The notes below the pieces were generated by a model, which saw only the letters and a list, made by a program, of their open reading frames with translations, did no database searches and was not told where the DNA came from. Of a DNA stretch of 64,000 nt, positions 26,998-36,418 are shown piece after piece. Origin of the DNA: Laedolimicola ammoniilytica (lineage in GTDB: Bacteria > Bacillota > Clostridia > Lachnospirales > Lachnospiraceae); NCBI RefSeq assembly GCF_025567165.1, contig NZ_JAOQKC010000003.1:124001-188000 (forward strand), in the 5' to 3' direction. Both the position numbers and the translations under genes were made by a program. Position 1 is the first letter of the stretch, and every line of letters begins with the position of its first letter.

Positions 26998-28056
26998 ATG
27001 GAAAATGTAAAAGCTTTTCTGAAAAAGAAAAATGTGGAAATCAGCGTGAAACGCTATCTGGTAGACGCACTGGGAGCCATGGCACAGGGACTGTTTGCCA
27101 GCCTCCTGATTGGCACCATCGTGAGCACTCTGGGCAAGCAGCTGGGAATCGAATATCTGACCGAACTGGGCGGTTACGCCAGCGCGGTAGCCGGACCGGC
27201 CATGGCGGTCAGTATCGGTTGGGCTCTCCAGTGTCCGCCCCTGGCACTCTTTAGCTTAGTGGCAGTCGGCAACGCAGCCAATGTGCTGGGCGGCGCAGGA
27301 GGTCCCCTGGCCGTCCTGGTCATCACCGTTATCGCGGCAGAGTGTGGTAAGCTGGTCAGCAAGGAGACAAAGATCGATATCCTGGTAACGCCAGGTGTAA
27401 CCATCTTCGTGGGCGTCGGTCTGGCAGAGCTGATTGCGCCGGGTATCGGTGCGGCGGCTTCGAGCGTAGGCCAGCTGATTATGTGGGCGACGGAACTGCA
27501 GCCGCTGCTGATGGGTATGATCGTATCCGTACTGGTAGGTATGGCGCTGACTCTGCCCATCTCCAGCGCAGCCATCTGTGCGGCCCTGGGGCTTACCGGT
27601 CTCGCAGGCGGTGCGGCGGTAGCTGGCTGCTGTGCCCAGATGGTGGGTTTTGCGGTCATGAGTTATAAGGAAAATGGCGTGGGCGGCCTGGTAAGCCAGG
27701 GCATCGGTACCAGTATGCTGCAGATGGGCAATATCGTGAAGAATCCCCGCATCTGGATTGCGCCGACCCTGGCCAGCGCTATTACCGGCCCCATTGCCAC
27801 CTGCGTCTTCCACATGACCATGAACGGAACGCCCGTATCCAGCGGTATGGGAACCTGTGGCCTGGTAGGACAGATCGGCGTGTATACCGGATGGATGAGT
27901 GAGATCGAGGCAGGCACCCGGGCTGCCATCACCGGCTTTGACTGGGCGGGCCTGATTCTGATCTGCTTCGTACTTCCGGCAGTCTTAAGTACCGTTTTCT
28001 GTGAAATTGAGCGGAAAATGGGCTGGATCAAGGACGGCGATCTGAAGCTGGACTAA
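26998..28056 (+). CDS. PTS EIIC-like membrane protein (PTS_EIIC_2 family)
   Basis: The 352-residue, very hydrophobic protein has about nine to ten membrane segments rich in Gly and Ala (AVAGPAMAVSIGWALQCPP, GGAAVAGCCAQMVGF, GTPVSSGMGTCG). This matches the PTS_EIIC_2 family, found without dedicated EIIA or EIIB partners. No PTS phosphotransfer domain is encoded nearby, so it may be a transporter outside the phosphotransferase system. The ATG follows AGAGGAG. Confidence 0.75.
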   Translation: MENVKAFLKKKNVEISVKRYLVDALGAMAQGLFASLLIGTIVSTLGKQLGIEYLTELGGYASAVAGPAMAVSIGWALQCPPLALFSLVAVGNAANVLGGAGGPLAVLVITVIAAECGKLVSKETKIDILVTPGVTIFVGVGLAELIAPGIGAAASSVGQLIMWATELQPLLMGMIVSVLVGMALTLPISSAAICAALGLTGLAGGAAVAGCCAQMVGFAVMSYKENGVGGLVSQGIGTSMLQMGNIVKNPRIWIAPTLASAITGPIATCVFHMTMNGTPVSSGMGTCGLVGQIGVYTGWMSEIEAGTRAAITGFDWAGLILICFVLPAVLSTVFCEIERKMGWIKDGDLKLD

Positions 28057-28113
28057 GATTTACAATAGGAAATTCCGCCTCCTGACAGAAAGCGGGAAAA
28101 TCCGCAAGTTACA

Positions 28114-28143
28114 TTGGACTAAGTGATAAGAGTATGTTATACT
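28114..28143 (+). promoter_or_regulatory. Promoter of the corrinoid activation module
   Basis: TTGGAC (28114-28119), 18 bp, TATACT (28138-28143), about 50 bp before acsV. It probably drives acsV, the DUF3786 gene and cbiK. Confidence 0.6.
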
Positions 28144-28195
28144 CTTGTCAAAGGGATTTTTTTGTTCAAGAGGGAAAAAATCAGGAGGATAAAAA

Positions 28196-30127
28196 ATGGC
28201 AAATGTAGTATTCCAGTTTGAAAACGGCGAAAAAGTGACGGTTTCAACTATGACAGGAGAGAACCTGCTGGAGACGGCGCGAAAGTCCAATGTGGTCATC
28301 GACGCGCCCTGCTCCGGTAACGGCTCCTGCGGAAAGTGTCGCGTGAAGCTGCTGGGAGGCGAGCTGGATTCCAAGAAGACCCGCCATATCAATGAGGAAG
28401 AGTGGGCGGAAGGCTGGCGTCTGGCCTGTTGCAGTACGGTAGCTGGCGATGTGCAGGTCATGGTGCCGGATATCGCGTCTGCGTATCGCAGCCGCATGAA
28501 GGTGGCAGATTTAAGCTCCCCTCAGGAGATCAAGATTTTTGACGATTGTATGGAGCATCTGGCAGAGGCTGATCTGACCCTGGGCAATAATATCCGTATC
28601 ATCGATCTGAAGATGGATGTACCGACCCTGGATGATACCATGCCGGACAATGAGCGGCTTACAAGAGCCCTGCAGGCAGCGACCGGAATTGAGAAGATCG
28701 AGCTTCCGTTCTCAACTCTGATGGAGCTTCCGGACGTGCTGCGGGCCAGTGATTTCGAGGTACAGTGCGTCATTGCCCAGAATAAGGAGCACGTGTTCGT
28801 ATATGATGTCTTCGAGAAATCAGCCAACGTAGTGGCAGCAGGACTGGCTATCGATATCGGTACCACTACCGTATCCGCAGTTATGGTTGATATGCTGACC
28901 GGCAGGATTCTGGCCAAGGCATCCTCCGGTAACGGACAGATCCGGTACGGTGCAGACGTGATTAACCGTATCATCGAGTCCCAGAAGCCGGGCGGACACA
29001 AGAAGCTGCAGGACGCGATCATCGACGAGACCCTGAACCCGATGATTCAGCAGATGAGCCGGGCGGCAGGCTTAAGTTCCCGTCAGATTTACCGGCTGTC
29101 CGTGGGAGGCAACTCCACCATGAACCATCTGCTGTTGGGTATCAACGCAGATCCATTGCGTATGGAGCCCTATATTCCGGCCTTTTATAAGACCAATTCC
29201 ATCTATGCGTCTGACATCCGCCTGAACGTGCATCCGGACGCCCATGTGATCATCGCGCCGAATATCGGCAGCTATGTGGGCGGCGATATTACTGCCGGCA
29301 CTTTGGTCAGCATGATCTGGAACCAGCCCCATTTCTCCCTGTTCATCGACCTGGGAACCAACGGTGAGCTGGTATTCGGTAACTCCGACTTCATGATGAG
29401 CTGTGCATGTTCCGCAGGACCAGCCTTCGAGGGCGGCGATATCAGCTGTGGTATGCGTGCGACCGACGGCGCGATTGAGGCATGTAAGATCGATAAGGAG
29501 ACCATGGAGCCTACTTTTGATATTATCGGCGATCCGGGACAGAAGCCCATCGGCCTCTGCGGTTCCGGTATCATCGACGTGATTGCGGAGCTGTTCCGCT
29601 GCGGCATCATCAGCCCCAAGGGCAAATTTGTCCGGGAAGGCAAGCGCGTGAAGCATGATCATTATGGCATGGGCAGCTATGTCCTGGCCTTCGAGGAGGA
29701 GGCTGCTGGCAGCAAGGACGTGGAGATCACAGAGGTGGATATCGATAACTTCATCCGTGCCAAGGGTGCGATTTTTTCAGCGATCCGTACCATGCTGAAG
29801 AGCCTGGACTTCGACATCAGCATGATCGAGGAGGTCTACGTAGCAGGTGGCATCGGAAGCGGTATCAATATGCAGAATGCCGTGAATATCGGTATGTTTC
29901 CGGATATTCCGATTGAGTACTATCATTACATCGGTAACTCCTCCCTGTGCGGCGCATACGCCATGCTGCTGTCCACCAAGGCGGAGAAGAAGGTCTATGA
30001 GCTGGCTCAGAACATGACCTATCTGGAGCTTTCCACCGAGCCGGGCTACATGGATGAGTTTGTGGCCTGCTGCTTCCTGCCCCATACGGACAGCTCCCTG
30101 TTCCCGACGGTGATGGGACAGTTATAA
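28196..30127 (+). CDS. acsV: Corrinoid protein reductive activator (RACo/AcsV)
   Basis: The 643-residue ATP-dependent activator returns inactive Co(II) corrinoid Fe-S protein to Co(I). An N-terminal [2Fe-2S] ferredoxin domain shows C39, C45, C48 and a later cysteine at 78/79. A linker (about 100-210) leads to an ASKHA-type ATPase domain with IDIGTTTVSAVMVD near 220, IDLGTNGELVFGN and a C-terminal AGGIGSGINM. This is the RACo layout. Its partner AcsCD is encoded 12 kb upstream. Methyltransferase activators of the same superfamily look alike, but location in a Wood-Ljungdahl region favours AcsV. Confidence 0.88.
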   Translation: MANVVFQFENGEKVTVSTMTGENLLETARKSNVVIDAPCSGNGSCGKCRVKLLGGELDSKKTRHINEEEWAEGWRLACCSTVAGDVQVMVPDIASAYRSRMKVADLSSPQEIKIFDDCMEHLAEADLTLGNNIRIIDLKMDVPTLDDTMPDNERLTRALQAATGIEKIELPFSTLMELPDVLRASDFEVQCVIAQNKEHVFVYDVFEKSANVVAAGLAIDIGTTTVSAVMVDMLTGRILAKASSGNGQIRYGADVINRIIESQKPGGHKKLQDAIIDETLNPMIQQMSRAAGLSSRQIYRLSVGGNSTMNHLLLGINADPLRMEPYIPAFYKTNSIYASDIRLNVHPDAHVIIAPNIGSYVGGDITAGTLVSMIWNQPHFSLFIDLGTNGELVFGNSDFMMSCACSAGPAFEGGDISCGMRATDGAIEACKIDKETMEPTFDIIGDPGQKPIGLCGSGIIDVIAELFRCGIISPKGKFVREGKRVKHDHYGMGSYVLAFEEEAAGSKDVEITEVDIDNFIRAKGAIFSAIRTMLKSLDFDISMIEEVYVAGGIGSGINMQNAVNIGMFPDIPIEYYHYIGNSSLCGAYAMLLSTKAEKKVYELAQNMTYLELSTEPGYMDEFVACCFLPHTDSSLFPTVMGQL

Positions 30128-30164
30128 AGACGGAATTATTACGAGAAAGAGAGACTTAACAACT

Positions 30165-30812
30165 ATGGAATTTCCTTACGAAAAGGACAATAAAGAGAGA
30201 ATCCCCTTCGAGCACTATCTGAGTGAGTATCAGAAAATCGACCCAAAGGAGGCAGCTGAGCGCTGCGGCGTGGAATACGATGAGGAGAAGCAGCAGTTTC
30301 ATGTACGCCTGATGGGATATCCTTATCTGGTGGATTATCCGGAGTTCGCGGTGCATAAAGCGAACGAGGAGGAAGAGGGCGTGTTCCTGCTTCTGGATAC
30401 GGTGGCGGCGAAAATCAGTGTGCTTCGATTCCTGATTTCCGGCCAGCTGGTCAAGAGCAGCGGCAAATACCTGACCTACCGGGAGGTTCCCTGGGGGGAA
30501 GTATACTTCCGGCAGTTTGAGGGCAGATGCCTGACGAGACTTAAATTCGCATTCGGCTTCAAGCTGGATAAGTTCTGCGCAGCCATGGAGCAGCTTGGCG
30601 CAAAGAAGCTGACCCTGGGCGACGCTTCCTACGAGTTTGAGTATATCAACGGCCTGCATGTGCGCTTTATTCTCTGGACCGGCGACGACGAGTTCCCGCC
30701 TGCGTCCCAGATCCTTTTCGAGGATAATTTCCCCTACGCTTACCAGGCGGAGGATCTGGCGGTGGTGGGAGATATCTCCATCACGACCTTGAAGATTCTG
30801 GCCGGGAAATAA
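30165..30812 (+). CDS. DUF3786 domain-containing protein
   Basis: The 215-residue protein matches DUF3786, a family found beside corrinoid and CODH/ACS genes in acetogens and methanogens. Recognisable parts are YLVDYPEF, a short central helix region (LIRFLISGQL-like) and the ending of the ILWTGDDEFPPASQILFED type. It has two cysteines and no metal-binding cluster. It lies 37 bp after acsV and 32 bp before cbiK, so a role in corrinoid protein handling is likely but unproven. Confidence 0.8.
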   Translation: MEFPYEKDNKERIPFEHYLSEYQKIDPKEAAERCGVEYDEEKQQFHVRLMGYPYLVDYPEFAVHKANEEEEGVFLLLDTVAAKISVLRFLISGQLVKSSGKYLTYREVPWGEVYFRQFEGRCLTRLKFAFGFKLDKFCAAMEQLGAKKLTLGDASYEFEYINGLHVRFILWTGDDEFPPASQILFEDNFPYAYQAEDLAVVGDISITTLKILAGK

Positions 30813-30844
30813 GCGGAAATCGGGATAAAGGATATTGGAAATAA

Positions 30845-31651
30845 ATGGAACAGAATAAGAAAAAAGCGATCCTGGTGGTCAGCTTCGGTACCAGCTTTCA
30901 TGAGACCCGGGAAAAGACCATCGATCGCATCGAGGCAGATCTGGCGGCAGCCTGCCCGGAGTACACCCTGTACCGGGCCTGGACCAGCAAGATGATCATT
31001 ACGAAACTGAAAAAGCGGGACAGCATCGTGGTTCCCACTGTATCAGAAGCCGTGGATCAGATGATCGCGGACGGCGTACAGGAGCTGATTGTGCAGCCCA
31101 CCCATATTATCAACGGTATTGAGAATGATCTGATGAAGGAGGATGTACTGGCGAAGCAGGACGCCTTCGAGAAAATCGCGTTTGGCGATCCGCTGCTGAC
31201 CACCACCGAGGACAATGCGGCAGTGCTGCAGGCGGTGATGTCAGAGTTCCCGGCAGTTGGCGAGGACGAGACGCTGGTATTTATGGGACACGGAACCACC
31301 CACTATGCCAATACGGTTTACGCGGCCCTGGACTATACCTTCAAGGATCTGGGCTATCCCAGAAGCTTTCTGGGAACGGTGGAGGCTTATCCTTCCATGG
31401 AATCCCTGAAAAAGCAGCTGCGGGCGCTGGCACCGAAGAAGGTGACGTTGGCTCCCTTTATGGTGGTAGCCGGCGATCACGCGAACAACGATATGGCCGG
31501 CGAGGACGAGGATTCCTGGAAGAGCCAGTTTGAGGCAGAGGGTTACCAGGTATCCTGCGTGCTGAAGGGACTGGGCGAGTACCCCAGTGTGCGGAAAATC
31601 TATGTGGCGCATACAGAGGCGGCGAGAAAGAGTTTGGAAGAGCAGGCGTAG
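30845..31651 (+). CDS. cbiK: Sirohydrochlorin cobaltochelatase
   Basis: Inserts Co2+ into sirohydrochlorin in the anaerobic cobalamin pathway. The 268-residue class II chelatase starts with VVSFGTSFHETREKTI and has the two metal-site histidines in MGHGTTH (about 145) and GDHANNDM (about 207). The corrinoid protein needs B12, which explains placement behind acsV. No other cobalamin synthesis gene is in the window. Confidence 0.93.
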   Translation: MEQNKKKAILVVSFGTSFHETREKTIDRIEADLAAACPEYTLYRAWTSKMIITKLKKRDSIVVPTVSEAVDQMIADGVQELIVQPTHIINGIENDLMKEDVLAKQDAFEKIAFGDPLLTTTEDNAAVLQAVMSEFPAVGEDETLVFMGHGTTHYANTVYAALDYTFKDLGYPRSFLGTVEAYPSMESLKKQLRALAPKKVTLAPFMVVAGDHANNDMAGEDEDSWKSQFEAEGYQVSCVLKGLGEYPSVRKIYVAHTEAARKSLEEQA

Positions 31652-31719
31652 TCATTTGCGTATTGTAGGCAGACAGGCAGCAACACCGTCCAATATAAAA
31701 TAAATAGGGTAAAACGGAG

Positions 31720-31762
31720 ATACCGTATCAACAGCAAGTTCTGTTGATACGGTATTTTTTTG
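31720..31762 (+). terminator. Terminator of the corrinoid module
   Basis: Perfect 15-bp arms 31720-31734 and 31741-31755, followed by a T run. Confidence 0.9.
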
Positions 31763-31860
31763 TGTAACAGGAAATTCCTATGGAATTCCCTGTTACATAA
31801 AAAATATTATCGCACTGCGGCGGAATGGAATGATGTCGCAAAATCGGAGAATCTGACGAA
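31763..31860. repeat. Dispersed repeat, copy 2 (degenerate)
   Basis: Begins with a 16-bp palindrome (31763-31778 with 31782-31797, one mismatch) and carries CGCACTGCGGCGG at 31811-31823, as in copies 1 and 3, but its right half has lost the CCGCCGCAG arm and the terminal hairpin. The rest of the 31652-31972 gap holds the terminator and an AT-rich stretch that may contain the pilus promoter; no good -35 was found. Confidence 0.6.
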
Positions 31861-31972
31861 CGATTTCAAAAGCGATTTGTAATAATATGGAAAAAAACAA
31901 CATAGAATGGAAAGTAGTAACAGAAAGGAGGGGGAGAGAGGGCAATAGACAGCTTGCAGTGAAAAAAGGAGA

Positions 31973-34051
31973 ATGAGAGAATTGAGGAGAAAAGCAAAAA
32001 GAATTTGGGCGTTCCTGCTTGTGCTTCTGCTGCTTTTTTCAGTGGCCGGAGGAAGCAGCTTCCCGGTGTTGGCAGAGACGGAAGGTGCAAAGAGCGTTTC
32101 TGTGGAGGGCGGGGAGGCGAAAGAGACAGAGAAAGCCGAAAAACAGGCCGAGGAGGCGAAAGAGGCAGAGAAAGCCGAAAAACAGGACAGGCAGGAGGAA
32201 GAACAGCAGAAAGATACGGAGCAGGTGGAACCGGGACAGACGAGTCACAATGAGGGAGAAGAGACCGGGGCAGAACAGGGAATGGACGCGAAGAACCCCC
32301 AGGAAGACGATGAAAATGCCAGTCCGGATGAAAATACAGGAAACACAGAAAATGGAGAAGCCGGAACGGAGGAAGAGCCGAAGGTGACCGATCCGGAGCA
32401 GCAGCCCACAGATTCCGCAGCAGATCCGAGAGCGGACGCGGCGAATGCAGAAAAACCGGCGGAAAATGAAACAGAGACAGAGAAACAGACCGGGGAAGTC
32501 CTTCCAGAGGAAGAGAGTGTTCCGGAGGAGATCCTTCCGGCTGAGCCGGTGGTGCTGGATCTGGCGGCTGTGGAACCGGAAGCCCCATCGCTGGCTCATC
32601 GGAAATATGCGGATCGGAGGGCGGATGGAACCTATGATCTGACTCTGGAATTTACAGGAAAGGTGGATACCGACAGTCAGGATCGGAAGCTGGATGTACT
32701 TTTGATTGTGGACGAGTCAGGGTCCATGACCTATTCCATGGGAGGAGATAAAGAAACAAACTATACAAACAGCCGTTGGTATAATGCCAAGCTGGCTATT
32801 CAGCAGCTGATCGACACTCTGGAGAAAAATGATGGGCTGGATGTGCATTACAGTATTGTGACTTACAGTGGAAGTGAGAATGACGGAACCTGGAATGATG
32901 CACAGACGCGTGTGGACTGGAGCCCGGCAGCGGAATTTTCCATAAGCGGGAATCTGACAAATCCGCAGGAACGATACAGTGCAGGGGACGGCAGGCTGGA
33001 TTATAAGCCGTCCGGCGGTACCAATTATCAGGCGGGGCTTCGTAAGGGAGCAGAGCAGCTGAAAAGTAAAAGTGCCCGTTTGGATGCAGAAAAGGTGATT
33101 CTGTTCCTGTCCGATGGAAAACCTACGTTTTATTATGATAAGAACGGAGAAACGGCAGGATCCGGAGACGAGGACGCAGATGAGGATTGGTGGGGAAATA
33201 AGTATAACTGGGGCAGCTGTTCCAGCGCCGCCTACGCCCAGGCCGATAAAATGACCGGCATCCATTATTTCTACGCCATCGGCATCGGAAGAGACGAAAA
33301 TGCTATCAATCCGGACACTTTAAAAGAGTTAAGTGTACGGATTGGGGAGAAGAATGCGGGCTGTAAAGTCACAGAGAATAACGTGCCATATCTCTGCGGC
33401 AGTCTGGAAGAGCTGAAAAAAGCATTTTCGGAAATGGCTGGTGAGATTACAAGGCTTTCTTGTAAGAATGTGACTGTTACCGATACCCTCAGTGAAAATG
33501 TAGAGCTGTTGAATAAAGACGGAAAGCCCCTGACCAATGCGTCAGAGCTTGTATACACACTCTCAGCGGTGAATGCAGAAGGCGGCGAAGAGAGCATACC
33601 GGAGGGAACGACAGTCGTTTATGATCCGGCGACCCGTGGGCTTCGGCTGAAGTTCCCGGAGGGCTACGAACTGGGCGATGGCTGGACCTATCAAATCACA
33701 GTTCACATCGCGCCGTCGGAGCTGGCCTACAAGAAGTATTTTGAAGCAGACGAGACTTATCCGGATAGAGCAGATCACGATACAGGAACCCATGCGGACG
33801 GCTGGGGCTTTTATTCCAATGTGGAAGACAGCGCAAAATTGATTTACACCTGGAATGATACGGTTCCGAGGGAAGAGGAGTTCCCGATGCCCGTAGTGAA
33901 GCTGGACGGCGTGGATATCCCGGTACCCACAGGCCTCGGCTTCAGCGGACAGCTGGGAAGCGGCGTATGGGCAGCGCTGCTTGGCACGGCGACTATGGCG
34001 GCTCTGGCATATCTGGCATACAGGAGACGGCGATACGATGGAACGCGATAA
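31973..34051 (+). CDS. VWA-domain tip adhesin of the pilus
   Basis: A large secreted surface protein (692 residues). Signal peptide to about 35; a Glu/Lys-rich low-complexity tether (36-200) with a 13-residue imperfect repeat; a von Willebrand A domain starting near 245 with the MIDAS motif DESGSM; beta-rich domain; IPVPTGLG sorting-like signal, hydrophobic helix and RRRR tail at the C-terminus. It resembles tip adhesins such as RrgA-type proteins. The ATG at 31973 sits only 1 nt after GGAG; an in-frame TTG at 31982 has 10-nt spacing and may be the true start. First gene of the pilus operon. Confidence 0.8.
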   Translation: MRELRRKAKRIWAFLLVLLLLFSVAGGSSFPVLAETEGAKSVSVEGGEAKETEKAEKQAEEAKEAEKAEKQDRQEEEQQKDTEQVEPGQTSHNEGEETGAEQGMDAKNPQEDDENASPDENTGNTENGEAGTEEEPKVTDPEQQPTDSAADPRADAANAEKPAENETETEKQTGEVLPEEESVPEEILPAEPVVLDLAAVEPEAPSLAHRKYADRRADGTYDLTLEFTGKVDTDSQDRKLDVLLIVDESGSMTYSMGGDKETNYTNSRWYNAKLAIQQLIDTLEKNDGLDVHYSIVTYSGSENDGTWNDAQTRVDWSPAAEFSISGNLTNPQERYSAGDGRLDYKPSGGTNYQAGLRKGAEQLKSKSARLDAEKVILFLSDGKPTFYYDKNGETAGSGDEDADEDWWGNKYNWGSCSSAAYAQADKMTGIHYFYAIGIGRDENAINPDTLKELSVRIGEKNAGCKVTENNVPYLCGSLEELKKAFSEMAGEITRLSCKNVTVTDTLSENVELLNKDGKPLTNASELVYTLSAVNAEGGEESIPEGTTVVYDPATRGLRLKFPEGYELGDGWTYQITVHIAPSELAYKKYFEADETYPDRADHDTGTHADGWGFYSNVEDSAKLIYTWNDTVPREEEFPMPVVKLDGVDIPVPTGLGFSGQLGSGVWAALLGTATMAALAYLAYRRRRYDGTR
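32113..32190 (+). repeat. 39-bp tandem repeat coding for 13-residue units
   Basis: Two near-identical 39-bp units (offset 39, starting at about 32113 and 32152) encode an AKExEKAEKQ repeat in the tether of the adhesin. Confidence 0.65.
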
Positions 34052-34535
34052 GGCTGAAGTAAAATATTTTCTGATCCGGCTGGGCGTGATGATGGTAGTC
34101 TTCTGGCTGCTGTTCGGCGTGGTTTTCGGCGTCACAGCCATGAAAGACAATTCCATGAGCCCGAAGCTGGAGGCAGGCGATCTGGTGCTGTACTATCGGC
34201 TTGGGAAAAAGCCGAAGGATCGCTCAGTGATCGTATTTCGCAGGGACGGCAGACAGTATATCGGCCGTGTCGTAGCCCGCGGCGGCGATACCGTGGAGGT
34301 GGCCGGCGAGGATGGACTTTACATCAATGGAACCCAGATTCTGGAAACCGACATTTATTACCGGACTCCGATATATGATGGAAAGGTAGACTACCCGGTG
34401 ACGCTTCAGGAGGATGAGGTCTTTGTACTCTGCGATTACCGGGAGGGAGCCAAAGACAGCCGCTATTTCGGGCCGGTGAAGCACTCTGAGATAAAGGGAA
34501 CCGTGATCACGGCGGTTCGCAGATCAGAATTATGA
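34038..34535 (+). CDS. Pilus-associated signal peptidase I homologue (SipA-like)
   Basis: The 165-residue S26 family membrane protein has one N-terminal helix, then DNSMSPKLEAGDLV, where the usual nucleophilic serine is kept, but the box D position occupied by the catalytic lysine (Y-V-K-R in type I enzymes) reads Y-I-G-R, i.e. glycine. In Streptococcus pyogenes SipA the same position is Gly and Ser is replaced too; that protein acts as a chaperone-like assembly factor. The ATG at 34038 overlaps the adhesin gene by 14 bp, so translation is coupled. Confidence 0.85.
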   Translation: MERDKAEVKYFLIRLGVMMVVFWLLFGVVFGVTAMKDNSMSPKLEAGDLVLYYRLGKKPKDRSVIVFRRDGRQYIGRVVARGGDTVEVAGEDGLYINGTQILETDIYYRTPIYDGKVDYPVTLQEDEVFVLCDYREGAKDSRYFGPVKHSEIKGTVITAVRRSEL

Positions 34536-34573
34536 GAACTATAAAATGAGACAGGAAAGAGAGAGGAAACGAG

Positions 34574-35659
34574 ATGAAATTTCAGAGAATCGCAGGCAGA
34601 TTGGCAGCAGGAGTCATGACAGGAGCAGTTCTTTTGACGACCTTTGGAGGAACCGCACTGGCAGCGACGGGAGCGACACCACTGGAAAAAATGGAATATA
34701 CAAAAGTGGTGACCACGGATGGGCATACGTATGCGCCCAAAACGAGCTTTTCTTTCACATTGACGCCAGTGGATCACAGCAAAGATACTAACCAGGCGAC
34801 CTTTGAAGGAAATGTGGTCTTATCCGGCGTAGAGGGAGGACTGACACTGAAGGCGGGAACTATCACGTTCACGCCGTCCGGAAGCACACCGGACGCTTCT
34901 TACAGTGGTAAGGATGAGATTACCTGGAATATGGAAAAATTCAACACACCGGGAGTCTACCATTATCGGATGCAGGAGACGGCAGGAAGCTACGAGGGAA
35001 TCGTCTATGATACCACCGTATATGATGTATATGCATTTGTATTAAGGGATGAAACAGGCAGCCTGTATGTAAAAAGTATTATCTGTACAAAGCCGGTGAA
35101 AAACGACAGGGATGAAATCAAGGACACGAAAGCCGACCTGATTTTCACAAATGATTACGGTAAGGATGACGACACCACGCACGATATCAACATCATCAAG
35201 AAAGTTACCGGCAATATGGGCGAGACCAACAAAGATTTCGTGTTCAGGGTAAAAGTAAAAGGCACAGAGGGCGAATGGTATAAGGTTGTTGTCACAGAGA
35301 AGGAGGGCGGCAAGGTAACAGAGACGCATCTGGTGAACAACGTGGAAGCGGAATTTACCGTCAGGGATACCGGTTCCATCCACATCTATGGACTGACCGC
35401 CGGCGACACCTATACGGTAAATGAGCAGGATTATACCGTAGACGGCTATACCACGACGTATGTAGACGCGGCAGGCAAAGAGGTATCTAATACAAATCAG
35501 GTAACGGAAGACGGAAGTCTGCTCTATGTAGATAATCACCGCGACGCTGCGATTCCCGGCGGCGTAGTCACCACCGTGGCTCCCTATGTCCTGATGCTGG
35601 CCTTTGCGGCAGCAATGATTTTCTTCTTTGGCCGTAAGAAAAAAATGTCTGAGGAATAA
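34574..35659 (+). CDS. FctA-like major pilin (isopeptide-bond pilin)
   Basis: The 361-residue secreted backbone-like pilin. Signal peptide to about 30 (ALA-AT). Domain 1 (about 38-200) has the Spy0128/FctA pattern: lysine in EYTKVV, Glu in YRMQET, Asn in LIFTND. Domain 2 (about 205-325) is Cna-B like: Lys in NIIKKV, Glu in YTVNEQ, Asn in YVDNH. The C-terminus has IPGGVVTT in place of LPxTG, then a helix and RKKK tail. Polymerised by the adjacent sortase. Confidence 0.85.
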   Translation: MKFQRIAGRLAAGVMTGAVLLTTFGGTALAATGATPLEKMEYTKVVTTDGHTYAPKTSFSFTLTPVDHSKDTNQATFEGNVVLSGVEGGLTLKAGTITFTPSGSTPDASYSGKDEITWNMEKFNTPGVYHYRMQETAGSYEGIVYDTTVYDVYAFVLRDETGSLYVKSIICTKPVKNDRDEIKDTKADLIFTNDYGKDDDTTHDINIIKKVTGNMGETNKDFVFRVKVKGTEGEWYKVVVTEKEGGKVTETHLVNNVEAEFTVRDTGSIHIYGLTAGDTYTVNEQDYTVDGYTTTYVDAAGKEVSNTNQVTEDGSLLYVDNHRDAAIPGGVVTTVAPYVLMLAFAAAMIFFFGRKKKMSEE

Positions 35660-35662
35660 TCC

Positions 35663-36412
35663 GTGTGGAGAGCGGCAGCCCGGGCGGCCGGGATTGGAAA
35701 CCGTCTGCTGACCGTGATGGCAGGCCTGCTGGTATTCCTGATGCTGACCTACGGTACGTATTCCCTCTGGGATACGTACCGGGTGAGCCAAAACGCCTTT
35801 GTATCCGCCGAACTACGGAACTATAAACCGGGAGGAGGCGGAGAAAGCGCAGGCTTCGCCGAGCTTCGGGAGTTGAATCCCGACGTGTGCGCCTGGATTA
35901 CCATACCGGACACGCACATCGACTATCCGGTGCTGCAGGGGGAAAATGATATGGTCTATGTCAATCAGGACGTCTACGGTGAATTTTCCCTGTCCGGCGC
36001 AATTTTTCTGGCCAGCGCAGACAGTCCTGATTTCTCCGACGGCTACAGCCTGCTCTATGGTCATCATATGGATAATGGGGCCATGTTCGGGGATGTGGCG
36101 AAATTTACAGAAAAAGAGTATTTCACGGAGCATCCGGACGGCGCACTGTATCTGCCGGAAAAAACATTGGCGATCCACATCTTCGCGTGCGTGGAGACGG
36201 ACGCCTATGATGAACAAATTTATCACAGCGGAAAAGACGAGGATATTTCACAGCTTCTGTCCCATATCCGGGACAAAGCGGTGCAGTATCGGGAAGCGGA
36301 GCGCGGAGAAGCCCTGATAGGCCTTTCCACCTGCGCGGATGATGTGGGAACGAACGGTCGTGTAGTAATATTCGGCTGGCTGGAAGAGACGCCGGCCGGA
36401 AGGGAGGTGTAG
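35663..36412 (+). CDS. Class B sortase
   Basis: The 249-residue membrane-anchored transpeptidase has an N-terminal transmembrane segment, catalytic His in LLYGHHMDNG (about 132), Cys in LSTC (about 225) and Arg in NGRVV. The extra helices and YPVLQGxND region mark class B, the type found as SrtC2 in FCT-3/FCT-4 pilus loci. GTG start at 35663 with GAGG 8 nt upstream, 3 bp after fctA-like stop. It should polymerise the pilins by their (V/I)P-x-G-like signals. Confidence 0.88.
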   Translation: MWRAAARAAGIGNRLLTVMAGLLVFLMLTYGTYSLWDTYRVSQNAFVSAELRNYKPGGGGESAGFAELRELNPDVCAWITIPDTHIDYPVLQGENDMVYVNQDVYGEFSLSGAIFLASADSPDFSDGYSLLYGHHMDNGAMFGDVAKFTEKEYFTEHPDGALYLPEKTLAIHIFACVETDAYDEQIYHSGKDEDISQLLSHIRDKAVQYREAERGEALIGLSTCADDVGTNGRVVIFGWLEETPAGREV

Positions 36413-36418
36413 ACACCT

